A stretch of DNA of 64,000 nt, from NCBI GenBank assembly GCA_949752745.1, contig OX457029.1, forward strand, positions 44,316,500 to 44,380,499, given 5' to 3'. How positions within the stretch are numbered: position 1 is the first letter of the stretch; each line of letters starts with the position of its first letter. The translations under genes were made by a program, and so were the position numbers. This stretch comes from Protula sp. h YS-2021. Its lineage: Eukaryota > Annelida > Polychaeta > Sabellida > Serpulidae. The notes beneath the pieces are model-generated. The model searched no databases and was not told where the DNA came from. It worked only from the letters and a program-made list of their open reading frames with translations. This document shows, one piece after another, positions 1 through 12,083 of this stretch.

Positions 1-600
1 CGACGCATAAATATTTCTTCGCCAATCGAGAGATATGAGGGTATAGTACTTTCCCCGTTTTCCACCACTGAAGGGGCTCATCCTTCGACGGAGCCCCTGT
101 AGTATGCATTGTAACCTCTGTTTCCGCCTTTTCTTCAGTTGTCTGATGTCTCGGGCCTTCTGTTCGAACATCTATCTATCTATCATCTACCCAGCCCATG
201 ACATCCTGGCATGGAGCTCCCGGTACACATACTTTGAGTTGAGGCACTTGCTTCGTGTCTGAAACTGGCTTAGCATCGCACAAAGAAAATAAACTGGCAC
301 TAGAATCTACACCAAATAACGAAGGTAGTGGTGGTCCAGCTGTCACGTTTTCTTCTGTACCTTGTGGTTCTTCCATGACAATTCATGATTGTTGTTCCTG
401 GCCGATCATTTCCTTTACGACGTTTAGCAGCTTTTCGTGCGTTTTGTTTCGTTCGTCATCGTTGACAAATGCAAGAGCTTTTGTTCGTGGATGCAACAAG
501 CCATCAGTAAAATGTCTTTCGATACATATCGTTCATCTAAATTTTTCTTTGCTGCTTCTTTCATCTTTAATAATTCTAGTTAAATTTTCAGCAACTTAAA
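1..600 (-). pseudogene. hAT (ZBED-like) transposase, C-terminal remnant
   Basis: Read on the minus strand, 600 to 1 gives the end of a hAT-superfamily transposase. A stretch like LLHPRTKALAFVNDDER (about 440-510) matches the usual 'LDPRFK..PFL..EER' block. Near the window start, DEPLQWWK (about 75-100) followed by RLAKKYLCV (about 1-30) matches the C-terminal dimerisation domain (P-L-x-W-W ... L-A-x-x-Y-L-C). A stop codon lies near 540, another near 385, and one base appears to be missing between the WW motif and the YLCV motif. The copy is therefore broken. It runs off the left edge, so its 3' end is not seen. The family assignment rests on motif recall only. Confidence 0.6.
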
Positions 601-1253
601 AGATTTCGAAATGCGTCGACTTAACAATACTTTTCCAACATGGGAATAGAGGTTTAACTACATTGACAGTAATTTACATCTTTTCTTTAATTCGGTTTTA
701 TCATTTACTAATCAAGTAATTAAAACATGTTCAATAACTTCTTGCACTCTTTCTACAGACAACCTTTCTTTCGATTTATTTACCTGTGAACAAAATGTCT
801 TTGAGTGCCTCACCACCCTTTCGGGAAAAGAGAAAGCACTTCCTGGAGAAGTAATGCTTCTTGCAAACAGACGTGATGAAACAAGATTGTTCGCAGCTCA
901 CAGTCTTTTATTGCCATATTTGTACACAAAAATATAAAACCGGAAGTCACATGCATGTTCTGAGGCACTGGTTAATTTCGATATCATATTGTTATGTCGT
1001 CCTTCCTTTACGAGTGACAAAATTAACATTTAGCTCAATAACACTGGCACTTACATGTAGGACGTAGGGTTTAATACTTTAACACTTATAAGGACAAGTC
1101 GTCAAACTCAAGTCAAAATCAGATGCATATCCGAAAACAGCATTTTACCACGATTTTATTTTTTAATAAAGAATTTGTATTGTTTACACCGGATAGACAA
1201 AAACGTTCAAAAGTTTAGGTAGTTAATACTGAATATTTTTTGTTTATTACTTC

Positions 1254-1301
<48 letters not shown>

Positions 1302-1640
1302 ATAGCTAGGTGGTTTAAGAAAATACGACTGCTCTCTTCACTTTGAGAGTCACATCTGCCAGGTGGCGATAATAAATGCACACTAAATTGCTATAGACTT
1401 CTGGAAATTAAGACACTTGCTAATGCTTTCAAGGTGTCATTCAGACGTAGGACAGGTCATGGCGTACAGCCATTAAAACTTTCTACAATATTAATATAGG
1501 CGTACTACCTTTAAACACAAATTTACTTTCACAACACATTATGTTGGCACTAAGCGTACAACATCTTTTTTCTTTTTGGCAACAATCTTCAAATCTAGCT
1601 GGCATTTCAGTGTTACCCAAACTCGTTCAGATTTCGAGTA
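601..1640. other. AT-rich spacer with a GA microsatellite
   Basis: No coding similarity was recognised on either strand. The only clear structure is a (GA)n microsatellite at about 1253-1299. Short ORFs here have no family features. Confidence 0.5.
1253..1299. repeat. (GA)n microsatellite
   Basis: Almost uninterrupted GA dinucleotides over about 47 bases, with one AAAG interruption near the start. Confidence 0.95.
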
Positions 1641-2730
1641 TAGTCCGTATACCTTGATATTGAGTGACTTGGGCTTTGTTGTTGTTTAGCGCTTCTCTGA
1701 CAATTTTTGGTTATTCACCATCTGGTCATTATCGCTCACTCCAATGCGGGATTGTTATTAACTCTTTGTTATTCCGATATGAACTCTACTTGGTCTGTAG
1801 ATGCCTGAATCGGTCTTCACCGTATGTGAGCGAACGGAATCATCTGCATGGTCGATGACGACGCCTCTTTCCAAATTGTTACTGCTCGGTAAGGTTGCAA
1901 TCTAACCGTTGAATCAACTGGAAGCTGTGGAAGCTGGTTTGCTCTTCTGTTATAGCTTTTGCCTGCGCCCGTTTTTGTTTGATGATTATATGTCGTTCCG
2001 ACGACACATTGCGAGATTTAAGTAAATCTGCCGTCATTGGTAATCGGGTTGTGTGCATGGGTTTAAACAACGTATGATTGGTTTTCTCTATTATTTTCTG
2101 TTGATTTCAGAATGACAGTTTTAACGACAGTAGGTCCGTTTCCGTGAACATTCTGCTTTGTTACAGCAGTTAAATATTTGCTGGCATGCGAAAAATAGAG
2201 TTGACCGTTTGCAAACCACTTTCCATTTCACTTGGTGTTGCGTGGACAGATAGGCCCGGCTACGAGTGTCGGTGATAAACCGCTGACTTCTGCGCCCGTA
2301 TTTATATTGAAAATTATAACCTTGCAGCCTTACCAATCTGGATTGTATCCGTTGTCGTGTGCTTCTTCATAATGGTATCTAACGGACGCTGGTCGTTTTG
2401 GATCTTGAACTACAACATCATTCACCCAGTCTGTTGGATTGGACTCCTTCGCGATAATACCTTCACTCTCCTGGCGATCGAGTTCCGCTTTGAGAGGCTC
2501 CTTGAGGGCAACTAAAACTCATAGAGGTCGTTATATGGTGGGACTAACAGAACTGTCAATTTTATGTTTTCACTCACCCGGAAGCAGTACTTCGCTCACT
2601 AATACATCATTGTAGTCCATAATAATGCTTTCACGAGTGAAAACTTGGGTTGAGTCAGACACTTTCATAACGTTTTCATGCTTCACTTCGATTAAATTCA
2701 TGGCTTGAGCTGCATTTGAGCCAATAAACT
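1640..2730 (-). pseudogene. Ty3/gypsy pol remnant (RT start, RNase H end, integrase end)
   Basis: Conceptual minus-strand reading gives collinear pieces of a Ty3/gypsy polyprotein. At 2560-2720 comes the region before reverse transcriptase (DYNDVLVSEVLLPGE, stop codons after it). At 2390-2520 comes the RT N-terminus (VALKEPLKAELDRQESEG, then PTDWVN). At 2240-2340 comes the RNase H C-terminus (LVRLQGYNFQYKYG ... DTRSRAYL). At 1900-2070 is the part after the integrase core (TTRLPMTADLLKS), and at 1745-1865 the integrase C-terminal tail (RSHTVKTDSGIYRPSR). The RT palm and integrase core are missing and several stops are present, so this is a fossil with internal deletions. No LTRs were identified. 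It abuts the LINE fragment that starts near 2730. Confidence 0.6.
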
Positions 2731-3457
2731 TAAATTGAATAAAGAAAGAACCGAGTTTCTAATTATTCCAAGCAAGTATAATGAGCAATTCATTGAGGTC
2801 GATCAGTTGTGCTTGGACAGCGAATGTGTTCCGCGCTCTGATACTGCACGTGCACTTGGTGTAATGATTGATTCATCTCTCACTTTGGAGGCCCATGTGA
2901 GCTCAGTCATTCGCATATGCTATTACTACCTGCGATGGATTCGAGACGTCAGGCCCAGATTAACGGAACATGCTGCAAAGACACTAGTCCACGCTTTGAT
3001 TATCAGCCGCTTGGACTACTGTAACAGTTTGTTGATTAATCTCCCGAAATGTCTTCTTGGGCGGCTACAACGGATACTCAATCATGCAGCTCGTGTGGTA
3101 AAACTGTCGCATGAAGAGTCCACTCGTGATAAACTGATCGCTCTTCATTGGTTGCCGATTGAACAACGTATCATGTTTAAAGTTGCCTTAATTACGTATA
3201 AAGCCCTTAACAATCAAGCACTAGCATACATTAGAGAGATACTTACGCCTTACGATCCAGCTCGTCGTCTCAGGTCGTCTGACCAAAGTCTACTCGTTGA
3301 GAATAGGACTAACCAGCGCTATGGTGACAGGGCATTTCAAAATGCAGCCCCGAGATTGTGGAACTCGTTGCCTTTGGAAGTGCGAATCGAAAAGGATATT
3401 TTAGTGTTCAAGAAATTATTAAAAACTCATCTTTTTAGACTAGCATACTATAATTAG
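2731..3457 (+). pseudogene. CR1/L2-like LINE reverse transcriptase, C-terminal part
   Basis: A 240-codon open frame covers the end of RT and the domain after it in CR1/L2-group non-LTR elements. KERTEFLIIPSK corresponds to the RT block after YADD. ALGVMIDSSLTLEAHV, LIISRLDYCNSLL, LQRILNHAARVV, LHWLPIEQRIMFK, YGDRAFQNAAPRLWNSLP and FKKLLKTHLF are all hallmarks of this C-terminal region. The frame opens abruptly with no endonuclease or RT fingers, as expected for a 5'-truncated insertion. It is intact over this part and ends at a TAG stop at 3455-3457. The untranslated tail runs to an AAT microsatellite near 3755. Confidence 0.85.
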
Positions 3458-3756
3458 TTCCGTGATATGCCGATCTAGTCACTATAATTGTAAGGATTTG
3501 ATGTGAGACATTTCAGTTTTAACAACTTTTGTGAAAGTGTTCAAAATTTCATTCAGTATACAATCACTTTTCTAGTCACTGATTCTTCTGTTATGCATAA
3601 TTTCTAAGTTATGATTCTTTTATTCAGTAAGTATGTAATTACTGGTATTTTAGCTATTGTTGCGCTTAGGGTTAAATCCATTGTAAGCGCATTTATAAAT
3701 ACGTATAATAATAATAATAATAATAATAATAATTATAATAATAATAATAATAATTG
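3458..3756 (+). mobile_element. 3' UTR and (AAT)n tail of the CR1/L2-like LINE
   Basis: Non-coding AT-rich sequence follows the RT frame and ends in about 50 bases of AAT repeats (3706-3755). Short-repeat tails of this kind are usual at the 3' end of CR1/L2 elements. The exact end is inferred. Confidence 0.55.
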
Positions 3757-4460
3757 GGATACAGCGTACATTCTTGTCGTTCAGTTCTGCACATAGCAAT
3801 TTGTATTTCTATCCATTCAGCACGCTTATCTTTTTATCAACAGCTTCACCCATTGTTGTCTGTGTGGTATTGTTATACATATGCAGAAGTGTTGATTTCA
3901 AGGAGTCTGGTGTTGCGCATTGTTTTCTGTGTGTTGCATGTGGCTCTACAATCAATTTGGAATTTTACACAGTTTCATTAACATTACTGAAAGACGAAGC
4001 ATTCTCTTCAGCAATAGCTTTTGCAGAGTTACGTTCCTATATGAGTTCCTATATTAAAGGAAATATTTCCAACGTAAACCCATTAGGAGCAGACAAAGAA
4101 TCGCTTCAGTCATAACCTTGCTTCAAGTTATCAATTACTTAGTTTTATGAAGGACAAGAAGTATTTAAGCACAAAACCGAAGGCATGTGTATGAAACACG
4201 AGCCATGTTTATCATGCTAATTAAGGTAATAAACATCCAAAAAAAAAGCATACATAATCATTTTTAGTTTGGTTTGTCATGTGAAGTTTAGGTTATGCTT
4301 TGGTCACGTGCTTTTTAAATCAACGATGCTGATCGATTATTCGCTGGACAACACAATGTAAACAGCAACTATTGGACAGCTGCTGATTGCTTTTCATTCA
4401 CAGTATTTATCTCGAAATTATACATCTAGATATGAAAATTGATCAGACTGAAAAGATTGA
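3757..4460. other. Spacer, no gene recognised
   Basis: AT-rich sequence with short overlapping frames and no family resemblance. Confidence 0.4.
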
Positions 4461-4470
4461 AAAGATATGG

Positions 4471-4471
<1 letters not shown>

Positions 4472-4534
<63 letters not shown>
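4472..4534. repeat. (CT)n microsatellite
   Basis: About 60 bases of CT repeats. They create serine/leucine-rich spurious frames. Confidence 0.95.
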
Positions 4535-4540
<6 letters not shown>

Positions 4541-4577
4541 CTACCCCTGTCCATCACCTCTCTTTCTATCTCTATCC

Positions 4578-4580
4578 ATA

Positions 4581-4631
<51 letters not shown>

Positions 4632-4632
4632 T
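4578..4632. repeat. (TATC)n microsatellite
   Basis: About 13 tandem TATC units, 45 bases after the CT tract. Confidence 0.95.
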
Positions 4633-5445
4633 GTAACCGAAAAATATGATATAATTACCAAACATATACATCTATATATATATATCATGCAACTGCAAAG
4701 TAATATATAATAAATAGGAAGCGTAGTTACAACAATATCATGCTTGGCAGGAAATAAGTCAGCAATTTTGTGGTTTCTTGAAACGATCACTTATCGTTGT
4801 GCTAGGGACCATCAAAGTTTGTATGCACCATAACGAATTTTGTAGCCATTTCGTTAATTTCGGCAGATTCGTTAGTTACTAGTGTTTTAGTAGTTTTTTT
4901 TTCAATTAGAAAAGGTAATTTGGTTCATCGTTTGTTTGGGTCTTGTTAAATGTTTTTATTATCAAAGAAACCACAACAGCAATCGAGAATTCACCGCTAT
5001 GTTATTATCGCCCACTTTCGCTTGGAAGTCTTACCCGACAGCATAGATAAGCGAAATCACACTTTTTGGGTTTCGAATAAAATACACCAGCAAGTAGAGC
5101 TCTTAAAGAAGCAATTGAATCAGTAAAAAGACCCCCAGGAAGACAAAAAAAAAACAACATACCTGTCAACAATAAAACGCGATCTACAAAATAAAGGAAT
5201 CTACCCAATCTCACAAGCCAAAATTATTAGCACAAAACCGTACTAGGTGGAGAGAATCTGTATAGAAACGTATAGAGCTTTGCTCTGAAAGCGTAAACCG
5301 ACGACGAATAAAATGCGCAATAATTTTGAATTTCGACTGCGAGGGAACCGGGTAAAATTGAAAGAAATGATCGAGAAATGTAGACAAAATATCGCAAAAA
5401 CAGCTTATACTCGGAACATAAAAGAAATTGAAACTTGAAACTATT

Positions 5446-6344
5446 CCCGATTGCGCAATGATTCATTCGCCATCTAGTGGCAGAAAAAGGAACACAGGTC
5501 AAATGCCTTCTTCTTGAAGTCTTTACTTAGAGAAGGGACATTCGAGTTTCAGTACCTTCAAACACTTTTGCATAAATATATATGTTTGTACCGCAAATAA
5601 ACAAGTGAATTTTCAAAAGTTATTTTCACTTACCATTATTATATTTTTTCATATTAAAGGCATTTTGACGAATTTTGTGGGTGATAACATATGATTCTTA
5701 CAAGAAAAAACAATTCTCATGGGGCTATGGGCTCTGTTTAGGTATTTTGATTCATAAATTCTAATAAAATGTTATCCGGATTTTTTTCCCTAAAATTCTA
5801 ACCACTTTAAATGTCTGTTTTATGATTCTTGTTGGTAGATATATATTTATGCGTCACACATTTAAGTATTATTAAATTTGATGGTCGAGATATCCCGAAT
5901 AGCCTATTTTAGATAGGTCCAAAAACTTTTTACAAAACATTTATTTTTTTAAATCAGAACCCTGGAAAACCCTCAATACTGCGATTTACCTAGTAATCAA
6001 TCTAGAAAGGTTCCTTTCGTAGGGATTTTGATCTATTATAAGTGAAAAAATGCATTATTCCATTATAGTTCCCGTTTATTTCAAGCAGTTCGAACGGCTA
6101 AATATGCATTATAGACAACTTAAGTGACGTTGTTTTGGAAGATATTTTGTAAAAAAAATGTTCCGGTATGAAAAAGATGAACAAATAGTTCAGGTTTGCA
6201 AAATGCTGTTACGTTTGTGCTGTTTTACACGTCTCATTTTTTGTTGCCGAATGAAAGCAGAAGACCCTGAAATTTCGGTGTAGACATTCGAGCCTCGTTC
6301 TGAGCTGTACATAAACAAGTCTGTTGATCATTGCGAAATGGCGA
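5446..6344. mobile_element. Unclassified ~0.9-kb interspersed element, copy 1
   Basis: This segment recurs in the same orientation at about 57899-58744. Both copies open with CCCGATT(G/T)CGCAATGATTC and close with ATCATTGCGAAATGGCGA. The two ends share a short inverted match around TCGCAATGAT. It has no open frame of note. At 35494 the flanking sequence occurs without the insert (AACTATTTGTTAAAAC), which fixes this copy's borders to within a few bases and suggests a 2-3 base target duplication. It is non-autonomous, probably a DNA element. Confidence 0.6.
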
Positions 6345-7140
6345 CTTTGTTAAAACCTTTAATACATTTTTAAAACAGCATGCGGGTTGTTGAAAACCCG
6401 ACTGATCTTTGGTGCAAGATAAATTTGACATTTAGGCGCAATCTCTCTATCATTTCTTTCATTTTTTACCCGGTTATTTTTATTCGAAACACAGAATTTT
6501 TGTGCATTTTTATTGGGAACACCCAAAGTGTGATTTGGCTTATTGGGATGGATAGTAGAATGGGAAATAAACCGAAACTTGCTTCATTATTTCTTATTGT
6601 GTATATCATTATACTGCAACAAAATTGAAAGTATTTGTGCAGGCAACAAGTTAAAAAAACTTACCATATTGCGTGAACACCTGTTTTTTCTTTGTTGGCG
6701 TCGCCATTATGGTTCTGCGAAATGTTTTGTATTGTTGTTGGTGATTAATGCACGTGCAAACCACCATTTATTCTCGAAAGTGTGTGTATTTTTACCCATA
6801 GAAACACAGTTCATCCTTATGTGTTTTTATAGTGACGTCATTGTGATATTGTGACGCCATTTGATTGTGGAGTGGAAAATATGTTAAAGGTTAATCTAAT
6901 GCGTCTTTCTGCGTGAATGAATCAATATAATTACAAAAAACTATTTCAAAAAGATAAAACTTTTTGTTATATGTGTAATACATTTATATGAAAATTATAA
7001 CAAAAAACAACACAAAACTTACAATGAAAAAGCAAGACTAAAAAAAAGTGACTTGTCTCCAAGGAAATCTTCTAAAGCATCCTATTTTATTGTTCACATC
7101 TTATTGTTTACCTCATGGGGGAACGTTCATTTATGTTTGA
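6345..7140. repeat. Flank of the 0.9-kb element; repeat-derived AT-rich DNA
   Basis: The stretch 6345-6550 resembles 35495-35610 and, in part, 11450-11540 (all contain TTTCATTTTTAC and a CACCCAAAGTGTG-like stretch or nearby relatives). It therefore belongs to another dispersed family. No gene was seen. Confidence 0.4.
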
Positions 7141-7176
7141 AGGAAGTTACGAAGGTGGAAAATAAATCGAGGTATA

Positions 7177-8600
7177 ATGACTGGTGTTGAATTAGACTGC
7201 CTTGGGAATATTTCTCCGGAAAAACAAACTCAGCAAAGATCAAGCCGTTCGAACAGATTTGAACTATGTTACATATGCAACAAAAGAAAACCTGCTGTGT
7301 CGCTCAGAGCATCTGAAGATCTACGCTTCGATGAATGTAACGCAGAAAATTTACGAGTCTTGAAAGCGAAGTGCTGCATGTGCAAAATCGACCTCAAATG
7401 GTGATGATATGAATAATCAAGTAGTAATTGATGGGGCTACCGATGTTATCGTTGACAATAACAAAGGTGAGAATGACAATATTATGACTGGCAACCAAGT
7501 AATAATAATTGAGGTACTAACCTACATTTCTAACAAAATAGATTTGTTAGCGAGAGATTCCATTATCATGGCTTGCTCTGACTTTTACACTCAAGAAGTA
7601 CTGGAAAGTGCTAAAATAATAGCATATAAGTTCTGCGCGTCGAAGAAACGCATGCCCAAGCGGAAAGGCGATCCAAAAACAACAGCAAAGATGAATATAG
7701 ACGATATAATAGATGTGATATCCACGTGTGATATTGAAAAACTTCCAATATTCGTGGCACTGGATCTTCAAAATCTCCCCTAGTCGATTTGACACCTATT
7801 GATGTGAGCCAGTTGACATCGGAAATGCGAGAATTAAGGAAAAATCAATCACAGACCACGAATTGTGATCTGAAGAAGGAGCTGACTGCCATCAAAGAAG
7901 AACTACGGAACGATACAAAGCGAGAATTGAATGAAATGAACGAACAGCTAGCGGCTATTCAAAATGTACTTATCACAAAGTCAACATCTTCTAGTCCATG
8001 TCCAGCCAGGACAAATTCTTGTAATGTCATTAAAGATGTATCATCTACTGGACAATCGTGGACTGAAGTAGTAAAACAAAATACCAGACCACTTCCACCT
8101 AAACAAGCCAGAAATGTGACTTTTGTAGAAAATACTAATAACAGAAGCAATTCTGTGTCCGGCGAAAACAATCGCACCAACCCTTTTCTGGGAACAGGGG
8201 CATCGACAAACATATACGCGGTGAAAAAGCGCACTTGGAGTTTATTTATCTCACGTGCCAATACGGACAGGACTACTGATGACATCGTCTTCCACGTCCG
8301 CACTACTACCAAGAGCAAACATCGAATGTATACAACTGCAGACTAGATACAACACCTATAATTCATTCAAATTAGTAATTGTTAATGAGAGCATTGATAT
8401 ATTAATGGATCAAAAAAGCTGGTACCACAAAGAATACCAAGAGCAAACGTCGAATGTATACAACTGCAGACGAGATACAACACCTATAATTCATTCAAAT
8501 TAGTAATTGTTAATGAGAGCATTGATATATTAATGGATCCAAAAAGCTGGCCCAGTGGTATTCTTGTGAGAAAAGTTCTTCGGTCTTCGGTCCAACAACA
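7177..8600 (+). pseudogene. ORF1 of a CR1/L2-like LINE, frameshifted
   Basis: Several consecutive frames make up one ORF1. 7177-7404 carries paired cysteines (CYICNKR, CCMCKI), as in the zinc finger at the start of some CR1-group ORF1 proteins. 7409-7783 and 7789-8220 include a lysine/glutamate-rich coiled-coil stretch (about 7840-7960). WSLFISRANTDRTTDDIVFHV (8238-8300) fits an RRM-like start. After a frame change, NSFKLVIVNESIDIL and WPSGILVRK give the typical ORF1 C-terminus (8350-8590). A 128-base tandem duplication (8308-8435 and 8436-8555) repeats part of the C-terminal segment. The product would be an RNA-binding nucleic-acid chaperone. In this copy it is not a single open frame. Confidence 0.55.
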
Positions 8601-8603
8601 TAG

Positions 8604-9401
8604 ATGGCGAACCCCCTAGATAGTGTCCCAAATGTTTCGACATGTAATGACAGTGAAAATTACGATAAATTATCTATGATATCCTTTAATTGTAATGGTC
8701 TGAAAAGTTCAACCAAAGAAATTAATGAGTTATGGAAGTCTGCCAATATATTATGCCTACAAGAGCTGTGGTTAGACAAATCTAAACTAAATCGGCAAAG
8801 TAATATCAATGAAAATTTCATAGGATCAGGCATTTCTCCAGTGGACTCGAATGAAGGAATTGTTTCTGGTAGAAAACACGGAGGTATAGGCTTTATTTGG
8901 AATTCCAAATTGAAAAATGTAAAATATGTTTCATATAATAATGACAATATGTTTGGTATGGAAATAGTCAATGGTGATACAGTTACTCTAATTATTAATG
9001 TGTATCTACCTTATGAAAAGAATGAAAATGAAGAACTTTATCTTGATTGTCTAGGAAAACTACATGCAATTTATCAAACTACCAATGCCGAGTATGTGTA
9101 TATAATTGGTGATTTTAACTTTGATTTATCTAAATCCCGCAATAATGTTGATTCTAAGTTTGGTGCACATCTTCTAAGATTTCCTATTGAAGGTAATTAC
9201 AAGATTGCAGGCTATGAAATGTTGCGTAGGGATTCCTTTACATACTTGAGTTATGCATGGAATACAGCTTCTTGGTTGGACCATTGTGTGTGTACTAAGG
9301 CAGGATATAGGCAAATCAAGAACATATCTGTGATGCATTCTTATATGTCTACTGATTATAAACCCTTGCTAACCAACCTAATCAATCAATTGACCAAGTA
9401 G
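8604..9401 (+). pseudogene. APE-type endonuclease domain of LINE ORF2
   Basis: A 265-codon frame has the layout of an apurinic-type LINE endonuclease: ISFNCNGLKSS near the start, LQELW with the metal-binding glutamate, HGGIGFIW, the IIGDFNFDL block, SWLDHCVC and a final MSTDYKPLL. The last motif is normally S-D-H-x-P; here the catalytic histidine position reads tyrosine, so the enzyme is probably inactive. The frame stops at 9399-9401, before the RT region that follows in a different frame. The upstream ATG is convenient but not proven. In an active element this nicks target DNA for target-primed reverse transcription. Confidence 0.75.
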
Positions 9402-11273
9402 TAGTAATTAACGAGTATATGAAAGCCAAACCGCATCATATCAATTGGGAAAAATTTCACAGGAAGAAATTAACTCTTACAAATTTCATACAAAATCTGC
9501 AATCGCAAATGTGAAAATTCCAAGAGAATGCGTCACAAATTGCGGTATCACATGTTCTTCCAACGACTGTAAGCTGAAAATATCCTAATTTCATCAGCAA
9601 ATAGTGTCTTGTCTGACAAATTCAACGGCTAAAGAAGAGGGAGTTAATAACCATCGAAGTAATATAAATAGTCAGCGGCAGATATATGGCTGGAACATGT
9701 ATGTTGCAGAATCACATCAAATAGCAAGAGATGCATACTCCATATGGTATAACTTAGGTAAACCTCGCCAGGGTCCTTATGCTGATGCAATTAGAAGAAC
9801 GAGATCACAATTTAAATACGCCCTTCGGTTCTGTACTGGGAATAAACAAATGATCGAATCGAATAAAATCGCAGAGAAATTGTTGTCTAAAAATTCAAAT
9901 GAATTTTGGAAGGAACTGAAAAGAATAATGTGAAAAAAAAAACGTTATATCTAATAACATTAATAGTACTACAAATGAAAATAACATTGCAAAGTAAATC
10001 ACCAGATAAATCAGGACTAACAATTGAACGTGTTTTGTATGCGGACGAAAGTGCATACCCTCTAATAACCATGTATTTTAATGCGATGTGTAAACATGGC
10101 TACCTTCCTGAAGCTTTTATGAGTACAACAATTACACCAATATTGAAAAACAAAAATGGAGATTTAACCAGTTCATCCAGTTCATAGCCCGATTGCAATT
10201 GCCTCCACATTATCCAAAATTATGGAAAAATGTTTGTTGGCCAAAATTCAAGATAAAATTGTAACTAAAGCAAATCAGTTCGGGTTTAAAAAACAACACG
10301 GGACGGATATGTGTGATCTTTTACTAAAAGAAGTAATAAGGCATTATAATAGTATGGGATCAAGTATGTTTGTGTGTTACAAGGTGGTATTTTATCACCG
10401 TTTCTTTTTAATATATATGTAAATGACATCAGTAGGAAATTGAATAATGTAACAATTGGTTGCTTTTTAGGAATTCAATTGATAAATTATATTTTATGCA
10501 GATGATTTAGTAATCCTGGCACCATCTCTTAAGGGCGTACAGAAGTTAGTGAATGTGTGTTATGATTGTGGTATTAATTTAGACATATCTTTCAATGAAA
10601 CAAAAACAAAATGTGTCACATTTAGAAGTAAAAAGGATAAAAGCATCAAATACAAAAACATAACCTTGGGACATCAAAAAATAATGTATAATGTATTGTA
10701 ACGTGCAAAAGTACCTTGGACATATTTTTTGCGAGGACCTTAGTGATGATGAGGATATTAAGCGACAAACTAGAGCTATATACTCCAGGGGTAATGCAAT
10801 AATCAATAAATTTAATCATTGTTCAGAAGATGTAAAAGTTATCTTGTTCAAAACCTGTATCAGTAACTTTTATACTTCCCAGTTATGGTCGTGTTATAAG
10901 AAAGGCACTTTGTATCAGTTCAAAATTGCTTACAATAATATTTTTCGTGTTTTTTTTTCAATTTACATAGAAGATGTAGTATATCATTCGAAATGGAATT
11001 ACGTAACATTAGACAATATGATGAAGTTATGGAAGTATATATTAAAAGTCCTTACAAAAGGCTACATGAATGAGAAAATGCAATTCTACGATCATTACGC
11101 ACCAGTGATATCATGAGAAAATTTAATTTAATGCGCAATTGGTATAATGTGTCGTATACAGTTGATGTATAGTAAATATGTTGATAAAGTATCTTTTACT
11201 GAAAGGCATTGTAAAAATTGAAAATATGGACCCCGAGTCTAAATCAAAGCAATAAGTAAATAAATAAAATAAG
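9402..11273 (+). pseudogene. Reverse transcriptase region and 3' end of the same LINE, broken
   Basis: RT sequence is spread over several frames. YADAIRRTRSQFKYALRF (about 9777-9830) and the FWKELKRI block come before RT. SPDKSGLTIE...YLPEAFMSTTITPILKNKNGD (10000-10165) and IASTLSKIMEKCLLAK (10200-10250) are fingers/palm. GGILSPFLFNIYVND (10384-10430) and YADDLVILAPS (10495-10527) hold the catalytic aspartates. FNETKTKCVTFR and VQKYLGHIFCED follow (to about 10740), and the C-terminal domain runs to 11116. A segment between 10372 and 10384 is deleted, and frame changes occur near 9930, 10187 and 10440. The tail at 11249-11273 is TAAA-rich, a plausible 3' end. The copy is inactive. Confidence 0.75.
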
Positions 11274-12080
11274 CCAAGTCACAGTTCGCCTAAATGCCAG
11301 ATTTCTTTTGCATCACAGAGCAATCGTGTTTTTAACAACTCGTATGCTATTTTAAAAATTTATTTTAAGTTTCAGCAAATAGTTTTCAGATTCAATTTCT
11401 TTTATGTTCCGAATATGAGCTGGTTTTGTTATATTTCCTCTACAGTTCGTCTATTATCTCTTTCATTTTTACCCGGTTCCCTTGGATTCGAATTTCTTGC
11501 GCATTTTATTCAAAACACCCAAAGTGTGCTTAGGCTAATTGTCTGCACCGAAATTTGCTGTGTTTTGTATTAGCAATGTTCTGTTCAACCTCCTTTGTCA
11601 GTGGTGTTTATGTGTTCCGTGCAATTTAAGGTATATTAATTAAAAACCATAACTTTATCCCAATTACGTTCTTACTTGTAGCGTTTGTAGATTCTTCCCA
11701 GCACACCAACGTCACAAGGACAGATCAACCAATCAACTGCATTGGTAACCAAAATGTTTGGGGACAATATCAGCATTTTAGCACTCTTTATGGGAAAGCC
11801 CAGTTCGTCCCAAACTGCCAAATTGTTTCTTTATCTTTACTGACAATTTACTAGGAAATTTACGAGCAAATTCCTCCCCTTTCCGAAGATAGAAATCAAG
11901 GTGTTAACGATAGCTTGCCTCAAATGCCCAACTTTCATATTAATAAAGACGCAGCTAATGTTTTCCCAGAGTCTGAAAAAAAATCAGTTTTTGGAACATT
12001 ATGGGATAGCAAGACATATCGAAAATTTTACCCCATGTTCCAGTCTAAAATTTGACGAAGGGCAAGAATATATAGGTAAT
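11274..12080. other. Repeat-derived spacer
   Basis: 11380-11540 is related to the flank of the 0.9-kb element: 11390-11420 is the reverse complement of 5400-5435, and 11455-11540 resembles 6445-6535. The rest has no recognisable gene. Confidence 0.4.
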
Positions 12081-12083
12081 AAT

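Noticed and set aside
4387..4710. Ser/Leu- and Tyr/Leu/Ser/Ile-rich frames
   Set aside because: Translation of CT and TATC microsatellites.
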